NCBI GenBank assembly: GCA_903772945.1
Contig: CAICTM010000264.1
Coordinates: 1-64,000, forward strand
Length of the DNA: 64,000 bases
Source: Seminavis robusta
Lineage: Eukaryota; Bacillariophyta; Bacillariophyceae; Naviculales; Naviculaceae
Reading direction: 5' to 3'
The translations under genes were made by a program, and so were the position numbers. How positions within the stretch are numbered: position 1 is the first letter of the stretch; every line of letters starts with the position of its first letter. The notes under the pieces are model-generated. The model made no database searches and was not told where the DNA came from. It saw only the letters and a program-made list of their open reading frames with translations. This document shows positions 1 through 10,938 of the stretch, piece after piece.

Positions 1-3000
1 AAAAAAAAAAAGAAGAGATGCTGGCATTGTTAATATGATCGGATCTGTTAAAGACCTTGTGATCGTGTGGGCTGACCGTATTAACGGTTATGATACTGAT
101 GTATCATCATAGTGTCGTTGGCATGGTGTGGATGAGGGACACGTGCCGTGTTCTGCCCGTCACAATCGCGATGTTTGTGTGACGAGGAATAGATGGTCGG
201 AGTGAGCTCCCATGTCATGTTGTACCTCCGAAAGCAGTTCCACAGCGCTGAGCTTAAGTGAAAACGGATGTGATCCACGATATGTAGCTTACTGCTCGAA
301 GGTTGCGGCCGGACTAGCCTGCTAATTGCGCAACGTACAGAAGTACTGCGTCGTTCATTGAACATTGCTGAGCGAAGTCCATGAATCAGTCATGTGGAGG
401 GTGGGCCTCGAGGGTCCATAGGTAGGACGACGGGACTTACACGTCTCATCATTGTCCATGTACGAACCTCAGGACAAGGTGCAAGTCAGTGAGGATTGAA
501 TGGGATAACCCAATGCGTCGATGGTTCTCAGAACGTAGTCGGTTACAGTGCCGTCGTGCTTGTCGTAAAGTAGGTCAGTCGCTGGTAGCTTCTTATGTTG
601 TTCGCGGAATGAATCTACTTAGTTCTTTTCTTTTGGTAGGATGAGCGATAGTTGGATCGCGCCTGTTATCTTTTTAGTTAAGAGTTGGCTCCTAGTCTCG
701 AGAAGGTCAATTGTCTAGATACTACAGTTCTTTTTGGCCTAATCGCACGGTTTATATTGTTGATCTTCTCGTTATGGACGGACTTGCTTGTTATGTCTTT
801 TGGAAAGGTCCATCCTACTAGTTCACGTGCTCCTGTTTCGCAGAGACGTCCAACCTCCATCTTAAGATTGTTGGTATGGACGCCCGGTGGAGATAAGCGG
901 GTTGAGCTCTCGACTAGTGTAATAGGATTTAACGTCGGGCAGATGTACTCTACTTCGTCGTCGTCCATTCGCAACTCTTCCACAGTATCCTCGACTGGGT
1001 CGAAGCACTTGGTTGAAAAGGCATGGGGCAGTTTTTGCTCTTCCTTATTTAAAGGGTTTCGACTCTGGCATTTCTTCCTTAAGTCTATTTGCTCGTATAT
1101 TGTATCAAGAATCTTCCTGAGACTATCTGCACTGTAGCTGACAAAGCTGCCAGGACTCGGAAAATGGAGAAGTCTCCTTTCTATTGGTATTGCCATCTTT
1201 CGCCGGGAAAATTGCGTTGTTGTCCACGTTAGCGCGCCAATGAGCTGGTAGTGAAATCAAAACTTGATTCTTAGGTCGCAGAGAGTGTGTTGACTTATGA
1301 TCACGTCTTGCGCCCGCAAGTTCTTGGTGACGTGAAAATCCCACTCGATAATTATATCAATCGTGAACTCTAGGAACAACAGCAGCGTTGTGGTGGGCTA
1401 CCCACTTGGGGGACATCTCCTTGTCTGTCGCGGGGGCTTTCACTTTAGCTTGATTCATGCTGCAGATAAGTCAGCGTACAAGTCTCTGGAACGCCCCTAT
1501 CGAGCGACTATCATGAGTGATAGCGAATTTAGCATTAGTCGAGTAATATCTATTAAGTCACGCGAGTGGCTTCTGTATCACAGTTCTGAGAGAGAGCAGA
1601 GGCGCGTATATAGCCAGCTGGGCATCTCGTCGCGCCACTTTCGCGTCGTGAGCGGACCTCGATGAGCTGGCTCGTAAATCAGACACTGACGACGTAGTGG
1701 ACGTGCGCTTTACGCAGCGTGTCTGATCTGACACACGCGCGCGATCTCGTTGAACCAATTAAGAGTGACTTTTGAGTTGGCCCACATTCGGACCTGAAGT
1801 TAACAGATGCCATGATACAGCACCCCATTCAGTGTCTAGCTTTGACGTGCAGGGGTTAGCGTTTACTGAGTCCAGCAATTAATCTAAATTTGCGCGCTAG
1901 ATCTCCAATTCTGTTAGTTGCAAACAAAATCGTATTCTACGGTGATTTACGATCCAATAGTATCTAGTCAATTTGCGTACATGTGGGAGGTGCTCAGTCG
2001 CTGGAGTAACATTGAGACATAGGTGTCAGATGTTAGATAATCGGATACAATTTAAGCATCCTCAGCACGGCACGCACTCTCTCACCTTATGTCCGAAAAG
2101 ATTTTGAAGATACGAGAACGGAATGCGCGGCAAGCGGGCGCGTAGTGAGTGCGATAGTAAAGCCACTGCGGGACCATGCCTAATTTCATTGTCTTGCATC
2201 CACTGCGCTATATAGGGGGAATCCAAAGGCAGAGAGCTCGTATTACCGGTCAGCGCGATGGTGGACAATAGACCAGAGGGCCCAAAGACGGAGTTTGTAC
2301 CTGCGGAGGTTGTCACGAGCCTTCCAAGCCTGCGGAGACTTTGGAGATCAGAGCGATGGTTGGCAGTCGCTTTTCTATCTTATGCGATCAGCCCTTGACC
2401 GCGGGGGCAAGCGTTGAGGGAGAACCTTCCTTCAGATGACGGGGGGAGCACAGAGAGTTACCCATTCTTGGTGGTGGTCTTGGCGTCGTCGGAATCGCGT
2501 TTCCAAGTCTGGGAACTCTTCTCGTCGAGTTGTACCGTCTTGAGACTTTGTTATCGGAAGGGGGGATGTTTGTCAGACGAGGACTGATTCTTGGCCTTGA
2601 GCTTCTTCAAGGTCATGGGGAGTGCAATCCCAGACTTTATCTTTACCAGGTGTGGTTGGATGCATCATGGACTGTGGTAGTCAGTTCTCCTGAGCGCATT
2701 TGGTTCTCGTCTGGGTCTCTCTGTTTCGGAGGTGCACCAGTCGTGGGTCGTTGTTGCGAGTAGGCTTGTACTTATTGCTGTTGTTATTCTTCTTAGGAGC
2801 TTGGCCATCGAGGCGGATCACCGGAGGTTTTCTGCCTCTCCGGCGCGCGAGCGGAGAGCGCGAGAAGCACCAGTCGCCTTGTCACGTCTCGTCAAAGATC
2901 CATGATTCGTCGCCGACCACTGTATAGCTGAAGAAGGATCGCAAGTCCGTGTTCGTCCATTTGGGATGCCCCCTCTTCAAATCCACAGAGCGTGGAATTC

Positions 3001-5962
3001 GCAATAGACACACACAATGTCAATAGACTCCTCCAGATCATGGTTCACACAACACTCATCAGGGTCCACTGAGCGCTCCAAGAAGGTGGTAGACGAGCTG
3101 CGAAAAACGGTTCATCGTGTTCAAATCCGAATTGGGCACTGGCTCAGAGGTTGATTGAAACATAAGAGCCACGAGCTCAGAGACATATCAGAACTATGGC
3201 TTACGCACTTGGCCCCGAGGCGGCATTCAGGTAAGAGCAAGCGTGGGTCAAATCTCGACGATTCTTACAAACAGAGCTCTGGTAGGGACAGACCCAACGA
3301 GAGCTTCGCACCACGTCACATTTATGCCAAAACGTAATGTCAGCGTCGTCCAAAGCAGGCTGAGCTGCTCAGTTCCAGGCAGCCTGGAAACCCGCTTGGA
3401 AAGCGGCTTCATCTTCACCGCCACGTACAACGCGTGGAGGAATCGCGTAGACTGCAATCTGGCGCAAGCCATTCCAACGTACTTCACGATGGCCTGCAAA
3501 GCTAGATTCGTAACTGCTCATTGCAGAGCTAGAAGTCATCTCACTGAGGAGGTTATGTTTTGTCCGCCACAGGCGTAGCACAACCAATGGGCGGAGTCCG
3601 CGAAGCCGAAGGAGCGCGCCCATGGAGACGAGGCAGGGACCCATTTGATGGTCTGACGTGGAGTTCCAGATCCATTGATGATTTTGACCTTGAATGGTGT
3701 ACTGGGCGCTGTTAGCATCTGCTGGAATAGTGCGAAGTTTGTAGGTAGTAGAGCGAGAATAGTCGATCTCGGCGTCTTCATCGGGTCGATGAGAGGAAGT
3801 ATTGGTTTGTCACGCAGCGTGGACTCGAAGCTGGTGTATGCGTCTTGTGCAATCTTCATGGTGAAGGAATAGCCAGTAATTGAGGTGGTAAGCTGATTAC
3901 GCAGATCATAGTGGTTTTTGTTGGTGTAAAACGAAAAATGCAAAACTATGTCGGCCTATTGGAAGGGAGAAAAGCTTAGTGGTTAATAGAATCTCCCCTT
4001 CAATCGTAGTGTTCTGCACTATTGAGTAGACACTGAAAGTTCAATGCACAGAAAGATTATGAAAGCTATGAAAAACTTTAATCGCAACAAGCAGAGAGAT
4101 CACACAGGGAATATCAAAGCGCCGCTGCATAAATGTTGGAGCACTCTGCAACATTGCCTAAAAAACATTCCCGCGCAGGGAGAACCTGTAGAACGTGTGA
4201 ATAGAGTAGGTTGGCCGGTAAGACAATCCTACTCACCCCACCGATCCAAAAACGGAACCAGTGGAACCTTAACCGTAAGACATAGCCAATTTTATCATAG
4301 CCGACGATCTCTATCGAACCCCCACGCCGAGCGGCGTAGGGCAATAAGGTCTGAGCGCACAGTCAGCTCTTTTCTAGACGCATCCGCGACCCACTACGTG
4401 AGAGACTAAAGCGGTGCTCATTTCCAGGATGAGAGAAAACCTGTCTAACAATGACTATTAGCAACGAAGAGACCAAGTCCATAGAGTCTGAGAAGCTACA
4501 ACCCGGATGGCATGATGGGAATCGAGTCGTACGAATGGGTAAGAAGCTAAGAGGCCGCTCTATACTAGTGCATGTTAGGTTGAGCCCTTGGAGGTATTTA
4601 CGGTTAAGTTGTATGCTTGGTTCTGCGAGTCTATCTCTACCGGTGAATCCTAAGGCGACAACTAATGTGTCTAGTCTCTCGAAATCACCAGCGAGCAAAC
4701 CAGGTACCTATACCCCTTAAGCTTTTGCTACACACAGCGCCTATTCTGAATGGACCACGAAGCGTGAGATAAATACCTCTGCATACCCCGAGGACTTAGC
4801 TACACCCACCGGATGGAGAAAGCAATACACAGCGACGAATCCTCTCCTTAAAACTAGAAATAAATTCATGAGCGAACGCCTCAGCGACACGACAGTATCT
4901 GGTATAGAGCCCCTCATTGGATTACTAACACATATACCCAGAGAATGTCGATTATGTATTCTAGTCGTAGATTAACCCTACATTAGTAACGATAGTGCAA
5001 CATCAAACATCTCACACAACATCACAAATCTTTCTAGCACAGCACCCGATTCGATACCTATACATGCGATCGAACAGCAGGCACAGAGCAAGCACCACAC
5101 ATCAACACACACACACACTACGAGCTAGCAAGAGCCAGCGAGAGAGAGAGCAGAGAGAGAGAGCGCGGCACGACTTGGCACTAGCTGCCTAAAGTTGACG
5201 GAATAAGAGCGAGCAGGAGAGCGAGAGCGCGCGCGCGAGCGACGCGCGCGCGCGACTGAGAGCCTAGATATTTCGAATGGCAGTTTAAGAATTACCATGC
5301 AAATGCTAAGACACTCAACCATTGGCAGGCAGGTCAGTCATTCTTTGCGTAGATACCTCCATGGCGACTCAACACATACCTCAAGCCACCGCGGTGCACT
5401 TGTTCTATTGATGCGAGAGCCGCGAGCGCCGCACGGCGAGGAGTCCGCCTTTCTACGAGCCTAATCTGTCACCTCCGGTATGTTCTCACATGAAGAGGCA
5501 CCTAGATTATATTATACCGGGTCCGGGTAGAATCTATCCATTCTCGAATTTGTGTGGAGACGCTGCCAAAGTGAGCGCCGAGCTGTGCCACAACGATATG
5601 GCAGTTCGAATCTGTCTAAACAATGCCCCGGGGGGGATGTTCCTGGAGTATCTCCTGGAGTAGGGGCGTGGAGCGAGATGGACCAGGAGGGGGTCCGACT
5701 CCTCGGTACCGGTTGGACCAGGAGTTGGTCCTGTCTTTGGCTAGAACCACGAGTGCCAGAAGATGATTCTGCTGCCTGGTGGTGGCGATGGTGTTGGCTG
5801 GAGCAGGAGGTGCACCTATTGTTGGTTCAGGACTGGGGCCCACAGTTTGCCTCCGAGAGGCGGGATAGGGCAAAGGGTTGGTCCAGCAGGCAGTATCGTA
5901 CCGTACGGTATTGTAGGACCTACTAATAAGTGGGGCCTGGAGTACCATACAAGCGTCGAACA
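1..5962. other. gene-poor region, probably decayed foreign or mobile sequence
   Basis: I see no gene here that I can support. The window opens with an A-run. Open frames are short and lie in conflicting directions. The least random-looking is on the minus strand at 3536-3943 (135 codons), and other short protein-like stretches lie on the same strand nearby, so I suspect an old, badly decayed mobile-element remnant whose family I cannot name. The CTAGCTAG and ACCGGTAC palindromes common in the rest of the window's intergenic DNA are almost absent, which also hints at a different origin. Low-complexity DNA occurs at 5105-5260: (AC)n, then (AG)n, then alternating CG-rich sequence. Confidence 0.4.
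5105..5260. repeat. low-complexity AC / AG / CG tract
   Basis: A run of AC dinucleotides (about 5107-5119) passes into AG-rich sequence (about 5140-5165) and then into alternating CG-rich DNA (about 5216-5256). The last part has Z-DNA-like alternation. No coding role is apparent. Confidence 0.7.
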
Positions 5963-6404
5963 GGGTTACTCGGCATTTTGTCTATTTAAGGCTATTGTAT
6001 CTGATTACAGAGTTTCCTAAATGTTCTATGCTCCTTTGTAAAGTGGCTTATGTCTCACAATGTCTACGGATGTCTCACAATGTCTCACAATGTCTACTAA
6101 TGTCTCACAATGTCTCACAATGTCGCACAATGTCTACTAATGTCTACCAATGTCTCACTTTGTATACACAGTACAGAAAAACAGTACAAAAATGTCTCAC
6201 TTTGTCTACCAATGTCTCACAATGTCTCACAATGTCTCACTTTGTCTACCAATGTCTACCAATGTATCACTTTGTCTCCTAATGTCTCCTAATGTCGCAC
6301 AATGTCTACTTTGTCTACTTATGTCTACTAACTGTGTGTAGACATTTACACTTAATCGCCAAAACACTTTCCCAAATTTAAACAGACAAAATGCCGAGTA
6401 ACCC
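5963..6404. mobile_element. short element with 27-bp inverted ends and minisatellite core
   Basis: The 27 bases at 5963-5989 and the reverse complement of 6378-6404 agree at 26 positions; both contain GGGTTACTCGGCATTTTG. Between these ends lies a tandem array of a 10-base unit. At about 440 bp, with inverted ends and no transposase, this resembles a non-autonomous DNA element (MITE-like) that captured or grew a minisatellite. I could not see a clear target-site duplication, so transposition is inferred. Confidence 0.6.
6048..6332 (+). repeat. 10-bp minisatellite (TGTCTCACAA / TGTCTACTAA variants)
   Basis: The unit is 10 bases, mostly TGTCTCACAA, TGTCTACTAA, TGTCTACCAA or TGTCTCACTT. The variants are interspersed. 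The array is broken once by a different stretch at about 6164-6191. Because 10 is not a multiple of 3, all three forward frames stay open through much of it and read the same Met-Ser-His-Asn-Val-Ser-Gln-Cys style peptide. The open frames are therefore a by-product of the repeat and not genes. Confidence 0.85.
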
Positions 6405-6675
6405 AGGTGCCCGTGGGGCTTTCCTCGCTGATTCTTCAATTGTCACTCGTCACTCGACTCAAACAGCGAATCTTGATGGGCATGATTGAAGATTCGATAG
6501 TCATTCTAACTTCGGGTTCCCAACTTGAAGCTTCTCCCTAACACTCTGACTGACACTCTCACAGCTCTCAGCTCTCCCATGTCCCATCTCATGTTTTTAC
6601 AACACACCGGAACCGGTACCGGTACAGCTTTATCCATTCGACAACAAATCGGTACATGTCAAAGATCATGTCAAC

Positions 6676-7336
6676 ATGTTTCCGTCTGTACTCCTTGGCT
6701 TCCTTGTCCGATACTCTCCGGAATGGTTGGTTTGGCAAGTTTCAGGTGGGAGCAAAGATGTGATGCAGGCTCACTTTGAACGAAAGGCACGGCTGGAAGC
6801 ACGGCCTTCGTTTGTTGGCCAAGAAGCGCCCGAGTTTACCCTACCCACACTGGAAGACGATGGCCAACAGATTTCGTTATCCAGTCAAAAAGGAAAGCCG
6901 GTTGGCTTAATTTTTGGATCCTACAGTTGCCCCCTCTTCCGTGCGCACGGTCATGACATTGAAAAAGTCCACCAAAAATACAAAGAGCAGGTAAACTTTT
7001 TGTTTGTGTATCCATCGGAAGCGCATCCCACGGAAGGATGGGTCATGCATCAAGGCAAATGAAGGCAAGGACATTTGCTTTGCTCGGCCCAAGACAATGG
7101 ACGAAAAGCGCCATTTGGCACAACTGACCAAGGATGGCTTCAATCTCGGCATGCCTATTCTTATGGATGGATTGGATGATCGAGTGGACGATTTGTACGG
7201 TGGCATGCCCGTGAGCTTGTACGTCATTGACAAAGATGGCATTGTTCAATTTCAGGGGCTGGTAGGTCCTATTGGATTCAGTGTGGAAGCATGGGAGAAG
7301 GCGATTCAAAGGCTTGTCCCAGCAAGTGACCAGTAA
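6676..7336 (+). CDS. iodothyronine deiodinase/redoxin-like protein, reading frame interrupted
   Basis: The protein has a thioredoxin-fold deiodinase-like domain. After a hydrophobic N-terminus (possible signal anchor) and the redoxin entry motif APEFTLP comes FGSYSCPLFR, where Cys occupies the position held by selenocysteine in animal deiodinases. The family signature EAHPTEGW follows. The first frame (from ATG 6676) then ends at a TGA at 7060-7062, while the conserved remainder (ANEGKDICFARPKT through VSLYVIDKDG and a stop at 7334-7336) lies one base over. A single-base shift near 7045 explains this. The only GT...AG span that would mend the frame is 13 bases, too short for a normal intron. 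It may be a recent pseudogene, an assembly error or a true programmed shift. Iodine metabolism should not be assumed; many such proteins in algae are generic thiol oxidoreductases. Confidence 0.7.
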
Positions 7337-7695
7337 AACTACATGTATGGTTGGTTTGATGCACCGGGAAAGACAGGTGTAAAGACAAAATATGTTGTGT
7401 TGTTCAATGGGGCAAACCGAGAAGGCATGTACCGGTACTGTGCAAGCAATGCACATTTAGATACGACAAACTCGCTCACCGCTGCTACGGTAGGACTGCT
7501 AGGGTGCCGGTAGATAAAGGAGAGCAGTTTCCAATCAAATCTTACAAATTACGAGTGATTGCTGCGTTATGACACGCCAGCAATTTCAACACAACCGTCT
7601 TGCTAGTAGGCAAGACTAGTCTATTCTAGCCTATATTGTCATCAACATGTTTCGATGTGGCGCATTTTGGGTCCACAGACTTGGCTGGGAACTCT
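7337..7695. other. intergenic, convergent 3' ends
   Basis: This is the short space between two genes whose 3' ends face each other. I see no further gene or RNA in it. Confidence 0.6.
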
Positions 7696-8730
7696 TCAAA
7701 TAGTCGTTTCTTCCTCCTCTGTGGTGTCACTTGTCTTTGTTTCTCGCATTCCAACGTCAGAAGACACGGATCCTCCATGGCTAGAGAGAGAGGCTCGCCC
7801 TGTGGTGCTTGTTCCCGTGTCAGGCGAGAGCGACAGCCAAGCAGGAACTTGTTCCAAGAACACCACACGGCCCGTAGTGACAGGGTCGTTCATCTTGATA
7901 CTATCTTCCCAGTCGTCGATCGTGGCCACGGTTGCAATCGTGTCGCGCTTGACGAGTGCCTTCATCAAGCGATCAAAACCATTGTCGTCACTGCTGCTTT
8001 CTTTGTCTACACCATAGCGACAGGTCGTCTCCTTGCGCACAATGGTTCCTTTCAAGTCAATTTCCATCCACGAGAAGGAAGGCGAGGATGATTCCGACAT
8101 TGGATCGTGAAACAAAGCGCCGATGAGATAGTTGGGGCAAGCTGCCGTGTTGAAGACGAGAGCAATGGAAGCGGCAGAGGAGTCCTTCTCAGTGAGACGA
8201 GTAGCTGTCGACGTCGTTACACGTGAACCGTCCCCGGTGCGACTCCACCAGCGACAAAAGGCCAAGAATTGCGCGCGGCGGATTCTCGTCAAGTCTGCTG
8301 CCGTCAGTTGTTTCTTCTTTGGTGGTGCCTTCTTTTGTTTCTTCTTGGGGGGCTCTTCTTGTCCGGACACGGAGGTTCCAATGCCATCATGCACAGGTTG
8401 CTGTCGACCATTGCCAGTGTCGCGGCCGCTGTCGGAGACACCGATCGCGACTCCACCGCTCGCACGATTGGTGGTCGGATCCAAAGGTGCTTCTCCAGCA
8501 GATGCCTTCATACGCGAGAGGTCGCTTCCCTTGCCATTGCTGCCGTGAATCAAAGAAGCGACGTTGAGATTGAACATGACCATATTGTCCTGCGGGGGCG
8601 CATACTTGGCTGTCGCTCGTGCTTGTACGCTCGTCTCTTCCATGGCCATCATCACGTTGACTGCATTCGCGCGCAAGGATTCTTCGTTTCGAGGCATACT
8701 GGTACCATCCAAGAGTCGTCCTCCTCCCAT
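7696..8730 (-). CDS. unknown protein with nuclear localisation signal
   Basis: This is an uninterrupted 344-codon frame with an ATG at 8730. I do not recognise the family. Residues about 127-140 (PPKKKQKKAPPKKK) form a strong bipartite-like nuclear localisation signal. The N-terminal half is polar and low in complexity. The middle (about residues 145-290) is more ordered, with Trp, Phe and Cys (AFCRWWSR, NYLIGALFHD), and the tail is Ser/Thr/Glu-rich and ends in an acidic run. A CT-rich tract sits just upstream of the start on this strand's promoter side. A nuclear or chromatin-associated role is inferred only from the basic signal. Confidence 0.6.
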   Translation of the reverse strand: MGGGRLLDGTSMPRNEESLRANAVNVMMAMEETSVQARATAKYAPPQDNMVMFNLNVASLIHGSNGKGSDLSRMKASAGEAPLDPTTNRASGGVAIGVSDSGRDTGNGRQQPVHDGIGTSVSGQEEPPKKKQKKAPPKKKQLTAADLTRIRRAQFLAFCRWWSRTGDGSRVTTSTATRLTEKDSSAASIALVFNTAACPNYLIGALFHDPMSESSSPSFSWMEIDLKGTIVRKETTCRYGVDKESSSDDNGFDRLMKALVKRDTIATVATIDDWEDSIKMNDPVTTGRVVFLEQVPAWLSLSPDTGTSTTGRASLSSHGGSVSSDVGMRETKTSDTTEEEETTI

Positions 8731-9228
8731 TTTTCACTCTCCTTCTTTGCTCTTCGTAGCTTCCTTTCGTATCCACCAACTTGGGACGTCGTCGCCTCTT
8801 TCTCTCTCTCTCTTCTTCTCTTCAACAATGTCCGATTTGTGCACGAGGGTTTTGGAGAAAGATCCAATGGCGCGTTTTTGAATTTGCTAACCCTAGCCCT
8901 ACGGTACCGGAGCCGTACACCGTGTTTCCACGCTACACGTTTAAACCCAAAATACGATTTTTTTCAAAATACGCGTATATTGCATAGCACTTTAGTTCAA
9001 ATTGAATCGGCTCTTCTGGGAAGCGGCCACCATTTTACTATAGGATTTTTAGTACACCAGGTGCTGCAGAGAACAGCAGACACACTCAGATGGCAACAGC
9101 TTGGCAACAATGCGGATAACACAGAATCGAACAAGAGGCGACAGCCAACAGTGTTAGCTCTGGGTGGTTTCGAGAGAAGCCGTCCGTAGACAGCTCCTAC
9201 TCAGAGCAAACAACTGTCGTCCTTTCGA
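8731..9228. other. intergenic, upstream of the minus-strand gene ending at 7696
   Basis: It contains a CT-rich tract at 8793-8825 and AT-rich sequence at 8945-8990, which probably belong to the promoter of the gene starting at 8730. No other gene is seen. Confidence 0.5.
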
Positions 9229-9980
9229 CTAGAACTCTTGTGTCATACCCCAACCGGAGACATCAAGAACTGGAGTGTCCGATCCATCTGATTCGCGACG
9301 ATTGTTGTTTTGAGTGTTGCGTCCACGACGGCTGCGTCGAGGAGGGTTGTTGATCATGACGCGGATCTCTTCAAACTCGTCATCATCTGAGTCCATTCCT
9401 CCACGGCGACGGTGAGGAGGAACTGCGGCGGCAGGAGTGGAGGCGACTGGAGCAGGAGCGGCGACTGGAGCGGCAGCGAGGACTGGAGCGGAGGCTCGAG
9501 CTCGATGGTTGGCTCGAAGGTTGGCGGCGACAGCTTCGACAGCTGCAGCAGGAGCAACCACAATGGGAACCGGCAGATCAACCAAAGGAGGATTGTCCAC
9601 ACCAGTACCAAACAATCCGGGCAAACCAGCAGCAACAACAACAACAACCTGTTTTCCGGTGAGGAGGTTTTTGATCCGATAGGTTCCACCCTCCACCTGA
9701 AGGGTCGATCCTGAGAGAGGCAGAAGTGAGCAAGAAGCGCCACCAGCAGCACACAAAGCAGTGTCATGGACTAACCTGGACGCTCAGACACCATCTCTTG
9801 AACATGGATTGGAAATCTCGCAAATGGAGGACCACCGTGGAGAAAGGCAACCGTCTCGTCCTCTCCTGCACGATCGAGGGCGGCGGCCATCTCCTCCAAC
9901 AACGCCTCCTGTGTCATGTCAACAATACGCATACCCATGGCAGACCGAGAGAATGAATGGATTGCTAGCTTGAACACCAT
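9229..9980 (-). CDS. unknown two-exon protein, Ala/Pro/Val-rich linker
   Basis: I do not recognise this protein. Exon 1 is 9776-9980 and exon 2 is 9229-9710, joined across a 65-base intron (9711-9775) that starts GTTAGT and ends in a pyrimidine tract plus CTCTCAG. The spliced frame is 228 residues. The N-terminal 70 residues are helical (MTQEALLEEMAAALDRAGED). Next come a short beta-like segment (GGTYRIKNLLTGKQVVVVV), a long Ala/Pro/Val-rich flexible linker with Arg, and an acidic stretch DSDDDEFEEIRVMI. A basic Arg-rich patch (PPRRSRRGRN) and a polar tail end the chain. The mix of acidic and basic tails could suit nucleic-acid or protein binding, but that is a guess. Its start faces the gene at 10364, with 383 bases shared between them. 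Confidence 0.65.
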
Positions 9981-10363
9981 CTTGATTGATTGCTTTTCTT
10001 AACACTGAAAGCAAAATCTCCGGATAATGAGCTTCGAATCGAACCAACAATCAACCTCGACCTCTCCGATTGATACAAGAGCAACGGAGTATCCGAATAT
10101 TCTTTCCCGTTAACATCCCCTATCTTTACAACACCAGCCCTGCCAGTAGAGGTGCCAAATCGAATTCTTTCTTAAAGGATTGTTCTGGGAATGGTGGAGC
10201 TTGCTCCTACCGGTCAGGCGCCACCAGTTGATGTTGTATCAAGGCATTCGTATTGCCATTCCTGAACGTTCGAGAGCTCGCACGCCATGTGCAACCAACC
10301 AACCAACGAACTTGATACAAGCGGCTGACTAGAAATCGATTACAACAAGCAATCGGCTTGACA
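9981..10363. promoter_or_regulatory. shared upstream region of two divergent genes
   Basis: The region separates the minus-strand gene starting at 9980 from the plus-strand gene starting at 10364, so it should hold both promoters. I see no recognisable single element in it. Confidence 0.4.
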
Positions 10364-10855
10364 ATGATGTACCAAACCCTCCCGCACCCGCCACCGAACC
10401 ATGCGGCAGAGGCGACGGCTCGAGGATCTCTGCACATTGTCTATCGCAATGGATCGGAAATGCGCGTCCAAGGAAGCTTTTCGTTTCAAGTTGCTGTCGC
10501 CCCTGTGCTGACACGTGCAATTTTGGGCGACCGTGTCTCTGAATACCACCAGCATCGATTGAAGGTCGATGGAGATCTCTTGCCGCCCGGTGGAGTACCA
10601 GCTGGCAATGATAGGATCATTATTGGCCAGCCAGTTTCTTTCGAGATTGGGCTCCCTTTGGATAAAGCAACAATCACCATTCGTCGTCTTGAAAGCGCCA
10701 ACAGCAGCGGCCGCGGCATGCTGCTAGATTTTGCCCGCGTCACGGATCCCAATGGATTGAGGAGTATTCAGGTGGTGTGCCCTCGAAACGCACTCACAGA
10801 TCAAGGACGACTATTCTTCGGAAGATTTGAAGATGCAGTGCTCGGACGCAATTGA
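10364..10855 (+). CDS. small unknown protein
   Basis: The frame runs 163 codons from the ATG at 10364 to TGA. The upstream TTG that extends the frame is not a credible start. The N-terminus is Pro/His-rich (TLPHPPPNHAAE). The rest alternates strand-like segments (LHIVYRNGSEMRVQGSFSF, ITIRRLESAN, IQVVCPRN), suggesting a small beta-rich domain. There is no signal peptide or membrane segment. I do not recognise the family. Its stop lies 84 bases from the 3' end of the transposase gene on the other strand. Confidence 0.55.
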   Translation: MMYQTLPHPPPNHAAEATARGSLHIVYRNGSEMRVQGSFSFQVAVAPVLTRAILGDRVSEYHQHRLKVDGDLLPPGGVPAGNDRIIIGQPVSFEIGLPLDKATITIRRLESANSSGRGMLLDFARVTDPNGLRSIQVVCPRNALTDQGRLFFGRFEDAVLGRN

Positions 10856-10938
10856 ATGAGGCAGAAATTGGTAATGAATCGAATCATAGTGTAAATCCTT
10901 ATAGAAACTTATATTGTTGTGAAATGCCAACAGCAACA

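Noticed and set aside
685-1196. Long overlapping open frames on both strands
   Set aside because: Neither shows a domain, signal or protein-like composition; they are mutually antisense chance frames.
5550-5625. tRNA-like pattern: a T-arm-like GGCAG-TTCGAAT-CTGTC and a partly pairing acceptor stem
   Set aside because: No D-arm consensus and no 5-bp anticodon stem can be formed at the right distance.
5995-6341. Three overlapping open frames on the plus strand
   Set aside because: They are produced by a 10-bp tandem repeat and read the same short peptide in every frame.
7048-7060. A 13-base GT...AG span that would repair the deiodinase-like frame
   Set aside because: Far below the workable length for a spliceosomal intron; a one-base shift is simpler.
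8269-9189. Plus-strand frame of 306 codons
   Set aside because: It is antisense to the NLS protein for half its length and Ser/Leu/Phe-rich by strand symmetry, with no domain.
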